From contig CM065693.1 in assembly GCA_017654935.2 (NCBI GenBank), positions 13,436,326 to 13,500,325 on the forward strand: a stretch of 64,000 nucleotides of DNA, read 5' to 3'. Below are positions 53,025 through 63,355 of the stretch, one piece after another (position 1 is the stretch's first letter; each line of letters starts with the position of its first letter). Source of the stretch: Phymorhynchus buccinoides. Its lineage: Eukaryota > Mollusca > Gastropoda > Neogastropoda > Raphitomidae. A program made the position numbers and the translations under genes. The notes beneath the pieces are model-generated. The model had not been told where the DNA came from. It ran no database searches and was given only the letters and a program-made list of their open reading frames with translations.

Positions 53025-53341
53025 TCACAGCTTGGAGTGCAGAAAGGTGGGCAGACTCTCAGCGGTCAGCGGGGAGTAAGTGGCGGCCTTGACGTCCAAG
53101 AAATACAGGCGGTCGTCAGTGACCTTGTCCAAATCGTAGCCCTCCTGTCGGAACTCCACCTTGCGCTGTTTGTAGGTGCCCGTCAGCACGTCCTCCTGGA
53201 GAACTCGCATGAACAGGGGCCGGGCGTACAGGGGCAGGTCGTGCTGGCAGGTGGTGTAGAGGCTCTTCAGCTGGTCCCTGGTCAACGTCTGGGAGTCTGG
53301 GGTCAGGCTGAGGGCCGCCATGCCTGCTCTGCCGTCGTGAC
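53025..53341 (-). CDS. SLC27-like gene, terminal exon (stop, SKL end)
   Basis: Acceptor ..gttgttcag|GTCACGAC. It encodes HDGRAGMAALSLTPDSQTLT.., CQHDLPLYARPLFMRVLQED.. and LHSKL with TGA at 53025-53027. Confidence 0.92.
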
Positions 53342-56300
53342 CTGAACAACAGCAAAGTTCAATTTTACATATTTTTCAATTAGAGGCTCTTCAGCTGGTC
53401 CCTGGTCAACGTCTGGGAGCCTGGGGTCAGGCTGAGGGCCGCCATGCCTGCTCTGCCGTTGTGACCTGAACAACAGATGAGGTTCATGCATCACTTTGGC
53501 TCCTGAGCGAAACCACAAACTGTCTATGTTCTCATGTTCTTTTGGTTCTCTTCTTCTTCTTCGCCTTAGGCAGCCAACTTCAACACGCTGAAGATTCTGC
53601 TGCACTTTAGGGGGCAGTACGAAAAAAGAAAGAAAATAAGTTCAGCAAAGATAGGGTAGATAGTGAGATAGGATGAAATATTATTATGGGGGAAAGATAG
53701 AGCCAAGATAGTCAGGAATAATTTAAGTATTTGATACTCCGTTTGCTGTATGTAAAGGATAATATTTTATGAAATAGATAGATTTATAACTTTAAGGAAA
53801 TCAATTAAATATTGGAGGGGGGGAGATGTGTGAGGAAAAGACGAGTTAAAAGTCATACACGACCGTCAAATGCCCCGGTCTAGCCGGAGACACCTGGGCC
53901 CCGCATGATGTATGCAGAGTGTGTCATGCATGACCGTTAAGTCCCCCCGGATCAGCCGGGGAAACTCTGGCCCCACATGATGCATGCAGAGGAATAGGGG
54001 GGGCATGTGTGACAGTAAGGCCACACATGTTGCGTGCAGAGAAGGACCACAGACCTTTCACAGTATCTAGGCAGGACCAATCCGGCTACCGTAGCGGCCT
54101 CCGGGGTCGAACCCCGACCGGCACAGCTCCAGCTCTTCATTTACCACTACTTTGATCTATGTCCCCTAGTTCCCTGATTTAGTTTTGATGTGAGGATGGG
54201 GCAAGGGGGGCAGGGGGGGGGGAGGGGAGGGGGGGCTGAGACGGTGTGGGCTGGTGGAGGTGTTTATGGAGTGCTGTTTTGACTGCATCCAGTGACTGAT
54301 TGGAGGCAACTTGCTCGGGGAGACTGTTCCACTGAGGGATAGTGCGGGGAAAGAAGGTGGATTTTCTGTACTGAGTTCTATGGCTGGGGATGTCATATGA
54401 TGCTGAGTGGGATTGACGGAGAGTCTGTGTGTGTGTGCATGGTTGCTCCTGGGATATTTTAAAAAATCCTGCAAGGGGGCGGCCCTTGCACAGACTCAAC
54501 AGAAACAAGACAGGAGTATGCATTATATCTTAGACAGGTTTACACACCCTGACGTACAATCTTTTAAGAACTTTCCAGCAAAACTACATTTCGACGAGTA
54601 GATGTGTAATGTCATTCAGTTACAGGAATTTTTTAATCATATTCATCTAAATCCTGTGTGGATAATAAATAATAATAATAATAATAATTGGCACTTATAT
54701 AGCGCACATATCTAGAAAATTCTATTCATGGCGCTTTACAAAGAAATAAAACTATAAACATTCACACACACACACACACAAAAAAAAGACGATGAAGGGG
54801 AGAGGGTGGGAAGGGGGGTGACGCGGGGGGGGGGGGGGGGGGGGGTGTGTGTGTCACACACACATACACGCTGCATGCACACACACACACACACACAAAA
54901 AGAAAGACGATGAAGGGGAGAGGGGGGGAGAGGGTGGGAAGGGGGGGGGGGGGGGGGGGATGCGGGGGGGGGGGGGGGGGGGGGGGGGGGGGCGTCACAC
55001 ACACATACACGCTGCATGCACACACACACATACACACACACGCACGCGCGCACGCACGCACGCACACACACAAACACAAACAAACACACCACTCAATTTC
55101 CATACGGCACAATCAACACACACACTGCATACACACACACACACATTGCACGCACACGCACACGCACGCGCACACGCACACCACTCAATGTCCACACTGC
55201 ACAATCAACCTATGCATGTCAGCTACAACTTAGAAAAGAGATGAGTTTTTAGACTGGCCTTGAACGCGTCCAGAGAGTCAGAGTGTCTGAGAGACAGGGG
55301 TAAGTTGTTCCACACAGATGGAGCCTGGAACGAAAAGGACCTTTCACCATAGGTTTTGGTTTTGACAGTGGCTGGTTGCAGAAGGCGAGTGTCAGAGGAA
55401 GAGCGGAGGACACGAGAAGGTGTGTAGAGATGAAGTAGGTCAGACAGGTAATCAGGGGCAGAACCAGAGATGACAGTGAAGGAAAGAGTGGAGAGTTTAT
55501 AGTCAATCCTATCCGAGATTTTTAACTAGTGCTGAGAGTGCAGAAGTGGCGTGACATGTTCATACTTAGAAGACTTAAGGACTAATCGGGCAGCATTGTT
55601 TTGAATTCTTTGGAGGCGACTGACAAGATACTTTGGGAGGCCAGCAAGGAGAGAGTTGCAGTAATCGATTTTAGACAAAACAAAAGCACAGACCAAAGTT
55701 TTCGTGGCGTCAGTAGATAGATAGTGGCGAACAGAACTTATTTTGCGGAGCTGAAGGTATGCAGATCGACAAATTAGGCTTTAAGCAAATCAAAACCATT
55801 GTCCCTCTTGGTAAAAATGTTCAGCATCAGTGCTTTCAAGTTTACTTTTTGTCGTTTTTATACTATGGTGATTTAAAAAAAAAGTATTTGAGCCATAGCA
55901 TTATATTATTAAACCTTTGTTAGATCTGTGACCAAAAATGGCACATGAGTTATTAAAACAAAACAAAAAAAGGGTGAGTGGAAATTCACAAAAGTAATTG
56001 ATTTGCATTAGTTAATTCCAACACAAACAACTACAGATTTTGACAAAACTGAAACAAGAAACGTTCAAACGAGAATATGTAAATAACTGAAAAATCTACT
56101 GGATAATCAAGAGGGAAAATGACAACCAATAATCCATCCATATATTAATAATAATCAGTCCTACCTGGCACGGCAACCCCATAGACGTTAGCGTCCATGA
56201 TGAAGTCCAGACAGGTCAGAACGTTAGCCACGTCTGTGGAGGACACATTCTCCCCTTTCCATCTGCACAACCAACAAAGTAACATTCCTCCCCTTTCCAT

Positions 56301-59300
56301 CTGCACAACCAACAAAGTAACATTCCTCCCCTTTCCATCTGCACAACCAACAAAGTAACATTCCTCCCCTTTCCATCTGCACAACCAACAAAGTAACATT
56401 CCTCCCCTTTCCATCTGCACAACCAACACAGTAACATTCCTCCCCTTTCCATCTGCACAACCAACACAGTAACATTCCTCCCCTTTCCATGTGCACAACC
56501 AACAAAGTAACATTCCTCCCCTTTCCATCTGCACAACCAACACAGTAACATTCCTCCCCTTTCCATCTGCACAACCAACAAAGTAACATTCCTCCCCTTT
56601 CCATCTGCACAACCAACAAAGTAACATTCCTCCCCTTTCCATCTGCACAACCAACAAAGTAACATTCCTCCCCTTTCCATCTGCACAACCAACAAAGTAA
56701 CATTCCTCCCCTTTCCATCTGCACAACCAACACAGTAACATTCCTCCCCTTTCCATCTGCACAACCAACAAAGTAACATTCCTCCCCTTTCCATCTGCAC
56801 AACCAACAAAGTAACATTCCTCCCCTTTCCATCTGCACAACCAACAAAGTAACATTCCTCCCCTTTCCATCTGCACAACCAACACAGTAACATTCCTCCC
56901 CTTTCCATGTGCACAACCAACAAAGTAACATTCCTCCCCTTTCCATCTGCACAACCAACACAGTAACATTCCTCCCCTTTCCATCTGCACAACCAACAAA
57001 GTAACATTCCTCCCCTTTCCATCTGCACAACCAACAAAGTAACATTCCTCCCCTTTCCATCTGCACAACCAACAAAGTAACATTCCTCCCCTTTCCATCT
57101 GCACAACCAACAAAGTAACATTCCTCCCCTTTCCATCTGCACAACCAACAAAGTAACATTCCTCCCCTTTCCATCTGCACAACCAACAAAGTAACATTCC
57201 TCCCCTTTCCATCTGCACAACCAACACAGTAACATTCCTCCCCTTTCCATCTGCACAACCAACAAAGTAACATTCCTCCCCTTTCCATCTGCACAACCAA
57301 CAAAGTAACATTCCTCCCCTTTCCATCTGCACAACCAACAAAGTAACATTCCTCCCCTTTCCATCTGCACAACCAACAAAGTAACATTCCTCCCCTTTCC
57401 ATCTGCACAACCAACAAAGTAACATTCCATCTGCACAACCAACAAAGTAACATTCCTCCCCTTTCCATCTGCACAACCAACAAAGTAACATTCCTCCCCT
57501 TTCCATCTGCACAACCAACAAAGTAACATTCATCCCCTTTCCATCTGCACAACCAACAAAGTAACATTCCTCCCCTTTCCATCTGCACAACCAACAAAGT
57601 AACATTCCTCCCCTTTCCATCTGCACAACCAACAAAGTAACATTCCTCCCCTTTCCATCTGCACAACCAACAAAGTAACATTCATCCCCTTTCCATCTGC
57701 ACAACCAACAAAGTAACATTCATCCCCTTTCCATCTGCACAACCAACAAAGTAACATTCCTCCCCTTTCCATCTGCACAACCAACAAAGTAACATTCCTC
57801 CCCTTTCCATCTGCACAACCAACAAAGTAACATTCCCCCTTTCCATCTGCACAACCAACAAAGTAACATTCCTCCCCTTTCCATCTGCACAACCAACAAA
57901 GTAACATTCCTCCCCTTTCCATCTGCACAACCAACAAAGTAACATTCCTCCCCTTTCCATCTGCACAACCAACAAAGTAACATTCCTCCCCTTTCCATCT
58001 GCACAACCAACAAAGTAACATTCCTCCCCTTTCCATCTGCACAACCAACACAGTAACATTCCTCCCCTTTCCATCTGCACAACCAACAAAGTAACATTCC
58101 TCCCCTTTCCATCTGCACAACCAACAAAGTAACATTCCTCCCCTTTCCATCTGCACAACCAACAAAGTAACATTCCTCCCCTTTCCATCTGCACAACCAA
58201 CAAAGTAACATTCCTCCCCTTTCCATCTGCACAACCAACAAAGTAACATTCCATCTGCACAACCAACAAAGTAACATTCCTCCCCTTTCCATCTGCACAA
58301 CCAACAAAGTAACATTCCTCCCCTTTCCATCTGCACAACCAACAAAGTAACATTCCTCCCCTTTCCATCTGCACAACCAACAAAGTAACATTCCTCCCCT
58401 TTCCATCTGCACAACCAACAAAGTAACATTCCTCCCCTTTCACCATGGGGAAAATATATTTGGTATTTGGTATATTCTAGTCACAGAGACTTATTATCTT
58501 TGTGAAATTCAGGCTGTGTGTCGCCGATTGTCATATTTGAGCTGAAAGTGTCGCTGATTCTGTCATATTTTAGCTGAAAGTGTCGCCGATTCTGTCATAT
58601 TTTACCTGAAAGTGTCACTGATTTTTTTCATATTTTACCTGAAAGTGTCACCTATTCTGTCATATTTTAGCTGAAAGTGTCGCCGATTCAGTCCTATTTT
58701 ACGTAAAAGTGTCACCGATTCTGTCATAATTACCTGAAAGTGTTGCAGATTCTGTCCTAATTTACCTGAAAGTGTCTCCGATTCTGTCGTGGAAGTAGAC
58801 AAAGTACTCGTGGTCCAGGTAGAGGACGTCCCCAAAGTTGAAGTAGAGGTCGCCCTCCTTGAAGGCGCTGCGCACCAGCTTCTTCTCGTTGGCCTCCTTG
58901 GACGACTTGTACACAGCAAGCGTCCCGTTGGTCTTCACAGAGTCTGGAACTTTGGCGATGAACAGGCCCGCCTCGCCTACACAACAGAAACCTTGTGAAT
59001 GAATGAATGTGCAAGGACATTTCTTGTGTGAATCTCCCCTACATGGGTGAAGGTGACAGATTTTGAAAATAAGGAAAAGGCGAGGGCGGGGGTGGAGGTG
59101 GGGGGTGTTCCGGGGCTGCTTAGGCTTCGGTGGGGTGTAGGGGCAGCCACCTGCTTAGGGGATCTTTGGGGCAAACATCCCAGAAGCTGACAAGAATTTA
59201 CAAATAAATGCCAATTTTGTGAGCTCTCCTGAGGTCTTTCATTCACATTTATGAATTGCTTTGAACTCTAAAATGACATTGAAGGTGAAAGTTCTCAGGA

Positions 59301-61243
59301 GCAGCCACACTTTGTGGCTTTTGGTTGCTCAAATCGGTCGATTTCTAGTTTTTTTCCCCCTTCAAATTCTTAAAATAAGGAATTCCTTATTTTCTGATTT
59401 TGAAATTAAGGAAATCCTTGCTGAGAAGGAAAACTTTCACCCATGCCCCTATAGCAAGAACATTTCTTGTGTGAATCTCCCCTGTAGGAAGGGGTTAAAA
59501 TACTAACCATCTTTTTCTTTTTTGTTGTTGTTGCTGTCCCATCTTCTTGGCCGTACAGTGGTGTTGCTCCCAGTGACGCCGGTCATTCCGAATCCCAACT
59601 CGTAGCCACACCTCTGCACGTTCAGGTCACAGAATCTGAGACCAGTAGTCCAAGGGGAGTTTGTTAGGCCATCAGGAGGCATCCAACCGAGGAGATACTG
59701 CACTGCTGCTGAGTCACTTCAGTGGCGTTCAGTAGAGCCTGTTCAGGACACCACCTACTAAGCCCCCTACTGACGACACTATTCTTTTAGTCGCGGAGCC
59801 AGCGTGAGTGAGGTCCTCCTCCGAGGGCGCCACCACGACCGTCCACTGACAGCTCCACAGAACAAACTGCTCCCCATGACTTAAAATACTAACCATCTTG
59901 TTAAAGTTGTGGCTTAAAGCACAAACTTTGTTATCTTCCTCAAGTTATAGGTATCTTGTAATACTGCTTTAGTAGAAAGCAAATTTTGTTGCATTGCCTG
60001 AAGGTGATTTGCAAAGTATTTTCTTTCATGTTACTTTCAAACTACTTTTCTCCAGCCTTTTGTTCCACAGGGGTGGGTAATGGTTGTAGAAAATGGGTTT
60101 GGCTTCTCTTCAAGTCACTTGGAGGTTGACTGCTCAGTTCAGTTTCAGAGGCAACATTAACCCCTTGACTGCCAGAGAAAATTAAAGAGAAAAATCATTG
60201 GGCAAATCATGCCATGAAAAAGACAACTAATAGAGCCAATCTGGCAAAATGGTCTAGGGATATTACTCTCTTGACTGTGTTAGAGCAAAGCCAGCATATC
60301 AGGCATATTCCTCTTCATCTGATGACGTCATCAGTGATGTCATCAGGTCAGTACGTAATACGTTGGTGGCAGTCAAGGGGTTAATCTGCTATTCTTCTGT
60401 GATCTCACAGCAGGATGGAATCAAGTAAGGCTCACGGAGCTTGATTTGAGACTGAGGGTAGTCGCTTTATATCAAAGTCCATTACATTACACCAAACCCA
60501 CCCCATCCCATCTTATCCCACCTTATGTTATCCCATCTTATCCTATATTATCCTATCCCATTATATTATGAATCACTGACCGGGTTTCACGTTGATGCAT
60601 CAACCACGGCTGTCTCTGATGGGGGTAGCACTGGCTACATTAAGTCATTGCATTACATTATATGTGACCCAGCACCGTGAAAGGGACATTAAGTGTCAAA
60701 CTGACCATTCTGTGAAAATTATACATTTAAAAACTTCAGACAAATCTCTTTCTAATGATACAAGAATCATTCTTGTATCTTTTTTCGTTCCAGAATTATG
60801 GGCATTTCAAGCGTCTGCCATTTTGAGAAAACACAGTCTAAAATCTAGCTTAGATGAAAATGCATTGACCTACTCATTTTAAAGCACCTATACGACCATT
60901 TAGAGACAATATTAAAGATTGTCTTTTATAAATATGAAAGATAATATGTTACTTTTTTTTCTTTTGTTGCTACATGTATTAGAGAACAAGAAATTATCCA
61001 TAACTCAAAATTGACCCCCCCAAAAAGAGATTTTTGACTTTCCAAGCCGTAATTGAGAAACTAGCCCAGCGACTTAATGTCCCTTTTGTGGTGCTGGGTC
61101 ACAAATTACCTCAATGCATCGTGCTACATTATGAATCACTGACCTGGTTTCACCTTGATGCATCGACCATGTTTATCTCTGATGGGGATGGCAGTGTCCA
61201 AGTCATACTTCACCAGCACTTTGGGGTCTGGGTCCAGCAACGA
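53025..61243 (-). CDS. SLC27A2-like very-long-chain acyl-CoA synthetase / fatty acid transport protein, last four exons
   Basis: Minus-strand exons 61243-61144, 58976-58766, 56262-56165 and 53341-53025 join in consistent phase into about 241 residues. They cover the C-terminal third of an SLC27 protein: LLDPDPKVLVKYD, KPGEAGLFIAKVPDS, GDVLYLDHEYFVYFHDRIGD followed by TFRWKGENV (the AMP-binding/VLACS motif), VPGHDGRAGMAAL, LPLYARPLFMRV and GTYKQRKVEFRQEGYD. The family activates long and very long fatty acids to acyl-CoA with ATP. The C-terminus is HSKL, a canonical PTS1, which favours a peroxisomal SLC27A2-type enzyme. The ATP-binding P-loop and N-terminal exons lie beyond the right edge. Every exon here has tandem copies of at least one of its splice junctions. 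Confidence 0.92.
53383..53475 (-). pseudogene. Tandem copy of the SLC27 terminal-exon acceptor and first 80 or so exon bases
   Basis: 124 bp upstream (in transcript sense) of the real junction. ..gttgttcag|GTCACAACGGCAGAG is repeated nearly exactly, then runs into the intron at 'cctctaattg'. The partial exon has no donor of its own. Confidence 0.9.
53545..54523 (-). mobile_element. 5'-truncated LINE with C-terminal coding end and 3' UTR
   Basis: On the minus strand a frame (54523-54179) contains SHRTQYRKSTFFPRTIPQWN and SLPEQVASNQSLDAVKTALH, the distal tail of jockey/CR1-like RT proteins (compare FLPRTIKAWNNLPEQ at about 1900). The 3' UTR ends with a GAAGAAGAAG tail at about 53550. Confidence 0.75.
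54664..55780 (-). mobile_element. 5'-truncated L2-like LINE
   Basis: Minus-strand translation gives IDYCNSLLAGLPKYLVSRLQ, NNAARLVLKSSKYEHVTPLL, then (after a stop and small shift near 55530) ISGSAPDYLSDLLHLYTPSR, YGERSFSFQAPSVWNNLP and FKASLKTHLFSK. The 3' UTR is full of G-runs and CA repeats; the end block 'agcgccatgaatag' and (TTA)n tail are at 54664-54735. Confidence 0.85.
54760..55180. repeat. Poly-G and CA/CG microsatellites
   Basis: G-runs up to about 30 (54828-54845, 54940-54958, 54965-54991) between duplicated CA-rich blocks ('cacacatacacgctgcatgc' at 54857 and 55002). Confidence 0.9.
55781..56164. other. SLC27 intron, no element recognised
   Basis: AT-rich sequence up to the donor of the 98-bp exon. 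Confidence 0.5.
56165..56262 (-). CDS. SLC27-like gene, 98-bp exon (RWKGENV motif)
   Basis: Acceptor ..gttggttgtgcag|ATGGAAAG, donor GTGCCAG|GTAGGA. It encodes (R)WKGENVSSTDVANVLTCLDF.. and NVYGVAVP. The acceptor and first 13 bases are the founder of the 2.2-kb satellite that starts at the next base. Confidence 0.93.
56263..58440 (-). repeat. 38-bp splice-acceptor satellite, about 57 copies
   Basis: The minus-strand unit is atggaaaggggagg, aatgttactttgttgg, ttgtgcag: exon start, spacer, pyrimidine/G-T tract and AG. Almost every unit keeps 'gttgtgcag' directly before 'atggaaagg', so each is a potential 3' splice site identical to the real one at 56263. 38 is not a multiple of three, yet no unit contains a stop in any minus frame, so all three frames are open for kilobases. 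Shortened units occur near 57423 and 58249, and a higher-order repeat of 11 units (418 bp) is visible. Confidence 0.95.
58463..58517 (-). mobile_element. tRNA-headed SINE tail fragment
   Basis: 'ctagtcacagagacttatta' and 'gtgaaattcaggctg' resemble the 3' end of the SINE at 33520. Confidence 0.45.
58512..58765 (-). repeat. 34-bp splice-donor array, seven extra copies
   Basis: On the minus strand each unit has cagaatcggagacactttcag followed by an intron-like gtaaaatatga, repeating the last 20 or so bases of the adjacent exon and its donor. Copies lie near 58528, 58563, 58599, 58635, 58667, 58699 and 58733. Those near 58599, 58635 and 58733 keep AG|GTA. The others have AG|CT or a shifted site. 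Confidence 0.88.
58766..58976 (-). CDS. SLC27-like gene, 211-bp exon
   Basis: Acceptor ..gttgtgtag|GCGAGG, donor TTTCAG|GTAAAT. It encodes EAGLFIAKVPDSVKTNGTLA.., FKEGDLYFNFGDVLYLDHEY and FVYFHDRIGDTF, conserved SLC27 sequence leading into the FRWKGENV motif. Confidence 0.93.
59041..59494. other. SLC27 intron, no element recognised
   Basis: Unique-looking sequence. A short phrase 'acatttcttgtgtgaatctc' occurs twice (59018 and 59460), a small internal duplication. Confidence 0.45.
59514..59880 (-). mobile_element. Retroposon with 19-bp perfect target duplication
   Basis: Flanked by ttaaaatactaaccatctt at 59495-59513 and 59881-59899. On the minus strand it ends in a CAACAACAACAAAAAAG-type tail. 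About 367 bp. The 66-residue frame is not recognised. The perfect duplication means a young insertion. It may be a SINE or a truncated LINE end. Confidence 0.82.
59900..60160. other. SLC27 intron, nothing recognised
   Basis: AT-rich unique sequence. Confidence 0.45.
60161..60380. mobile_element. piggyBac-like MITE, divergent copy
   Basis: Ends 'ccccttgactgccaga' and 'ggtggcagtcaagggg', flanked by TTAA at 60157-60160 and 60381-60384. Confidence 0.8.
60574..60640 (-). pseudogene. Copy of the 3' end and donor of the SLC27 100-bp exon
   Basis: The minus strand gives 'cccatcagagacagc..' to 'gaaacccg|gtcagtgattc', matching exon end and donor at 61144 with several substitutions. The MITE at 60664-61102 lies between copy and exon, so the duplicated unit may have included or flanked it. 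Confidence 0.8.
60664..61102. mobile_element. MITE family M, well preserved
   Basis: Inverted termini 'tgtgacccagcaccgtgaaa' and 'ttttgtggtgctgggtcaca'. Similar to 46527-46947 throughout, about 440 bp. Confidence 0.82.
61144..61243 (-). CDS. SLC27-like gene, 100-bp exon (most 5' exon in the window)
   Basis: Acceptor ..cattgcag|TCGTTGC, donor AAACCAG|GTCAGT. It encodes SLLDPDPKVLVKYDLDTAIP.. and GRCIKVKPG, the family segment before PGEPGLL. Upstream exons must lie beyond position 64000. Confidence 0.92.
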
Positions 61244-61269
61244 CTGCAATGAAAACATCGACAATATTG

Positions 61270-61930
61270 TACACCACGGCATACTGATGTTACATGGAAG
61301 GGAACACCAACAATACTGAACATTATAATACACAGGCATACTGTGGCTAGATCATATGTTATCAGCACTTTGGGGTCTGGGTCCAGCAACGACTGCAATG
61401 GAAACATCGACAATATTGTACACCAAGGCTGATGTTACATGGAAGGGAACACCAACAATACCGAACATTATAATACATAGGCATACTGTGGCTAGATCAT
61501 ATGTTATTAGCACAATACTGATGTTACATGGAAGGGAACACCAGCAATACTGCACATTATAATACATAGGCATACTGTGGCTAGATCATATGTTATTAGC
61601 ACAATACTGATGTCATATGGAAGGGAACACCAACAATACCGCACATTATAATACACAGGCATACTGTGGCTAGATCATATGTTATTAGCACAATACTGAT
61701 GTCATATGGAAGAAGGGAACACCAACAATACCGAACATTATAATACATAGGCATACTGTGGCTAGATCATATGTTATTAGCACAATACTGATGTTACATG
61801 GAAGGGAACACCAACAATACTGAACATTATAATACAATACCGCACATTATAATACACAGGCATACTGTGGCTAGATCATATGTTATCAGCACTTTGGGGT
61901 CTGGGTCCAGCCATGACTGCAATGGAAATA
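61270..61930 (-). repeat. 95-100-bp intronic repeat with two extra copies of the SLC27 exon acceptor
   Basis: About six units share 'aatactgatgttacatggaa' and 'gcatactgtggctagatcat'. Two of them (61361-61395 and 61887-61920) also carry cattgcag followed by 'tcgttgctggacccagac', the acceptor and first 35 bases of the 100-bp exon. Confidence 0.88.
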
Positions 61931-62017
61931 TCGACAACAGCATACACTACAATGTAAAGGCATCTTGATACACTATAAGATGCAGCATCAACAATATCGC
62001 ACTCCACACAGACACAC

Positions 62018-62120
62018 GCCCTTCTTTGTAAGTATTAAAACTACCTCCGTTATAAGACCCTTCCCTGTTAAGACCTCATTTTGGATGATTTTTTAAGGTC
62101 TCATAAGAGAGGTTCCACTG
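62018..62120. mobile_element. Family T1 MITE, right part
   Basis: 'cccttctttgtaagtatt' to 'agaggttccactg' followed by TA. The left half is missing. Confidence 0.75.
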
Positions 62121-62122
62121 TA

Positions 62123-62290
62123 TGTGCTATGTTTTTTCTGACAATAAGGCGGTTTTCCCCCCCAGACTGAGACTTGTAATATGATTAATAATATAGTAAA
62201 AAAAAAAGCATAACAAACTGAATTTTTTTCATTTTTTCATTTTTAGGGGGTGTTCTTTATAAGATCTTATGGTCTGAAAAATATAATATC
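62123..62290. mobile_element. Family Z MITE, degenerate
   Basis: 'ttttttctgacaataaggcg' and 'atcttatggtctgaaaaata' are imperfect inverted ends. Directly abuts the T1 fragment. Confidence 0.55.
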
Positions 62291-62299
62291 AATCTGCCA

Positions 62300-62316
62300 C
62301 TATATCATTTAATCAG

Positions 62317-62351
<35 letters not shown>

Positions 62352-62407
62352 ACATGCCATGAAAGGGATTGTCGATCAATCAGTCTGTAGGTTTGTTTGT
62401 CCAAGCT

Positions 62408-62452
<45 letters not shown>

Positions 62453-62685
62453 AACATGCCATGAAAGTGGATTGTCGATCAATCAGTCTGTAAGTTTGTT
62501 TGTCTAAGCTGGCTCTCTCTCTCTCTCTCTCCTCTCTCACACAAAACATGCCATGAAAGTGGATTGTCGATCAACCAGTCTGTAAGTTTGTTTGTCCAAG
62601 CTGGCTCTCTCTCTCTCTCTCACACAAAACATGCCATGAAAGTGGATTGTCGATCAACCAGTATATAGGTTTGTTTGTCCAAGCT

Positions 62686-62751
<66 letters not shown>

Positions 62752-62808
62752 AAACATGCCATGAAAGTGGATTGTCGATCAACCAGTCTATAGGTTTGTT
62801 TGTCCAAG

Positions 62809-62882
<74 letters not shown>

Positions 62883-62975
62883 AAACATGCCATGAAAGTG
62901 GATTGTCGATCAACCAGTCTATAGGTTTGTTTGTCCTAGGGTTAGCTACAGTTTGTAGGTTTGCTTGTCCAAGCT

Positions 62976-63051
<76 letters not shown>

Positions 63052-63110
63052 AAACATGTTATGAAAGGGGATTGTCAATCAATCAGTCTATAGGTTTGTT
63101 TGTCCAAGCT

Positions 63111-63146
<36 letters not shown>

Positions 63147-63311
63147 CTCTCTCTCAAAACATACCATGAAAGTGGATTGTCGATCAATCAGTCTGTAGGT
63201 TTGTTTGTCCAAGCTGGCTCTCTCTCTCTCTCTCACTCTCTCAAACACACACACAAAAATGTCATTAAAGGGGATTGTCGATCAATCAGTCTATAGGTTT
63301 GTTTGTCCAAG

Positions 63312-63355
<44 letters not shown>

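Noticed and set aside
54847..55252. His-Thr-rich and Gly-rich frames
   Set aside because: CA and poly-G tracts in the 3' UTR of an L2 LINE.
56145..58446. Long minus-strand open frames of up to 524 residues built of a 38-residue repeat
   Set aside because: They are the 38-bp splice-acceptor satellite read in three frames; the same repeat peptide appears in all frames and the only real coding piece is the 98-bp exon at 56165-56262.
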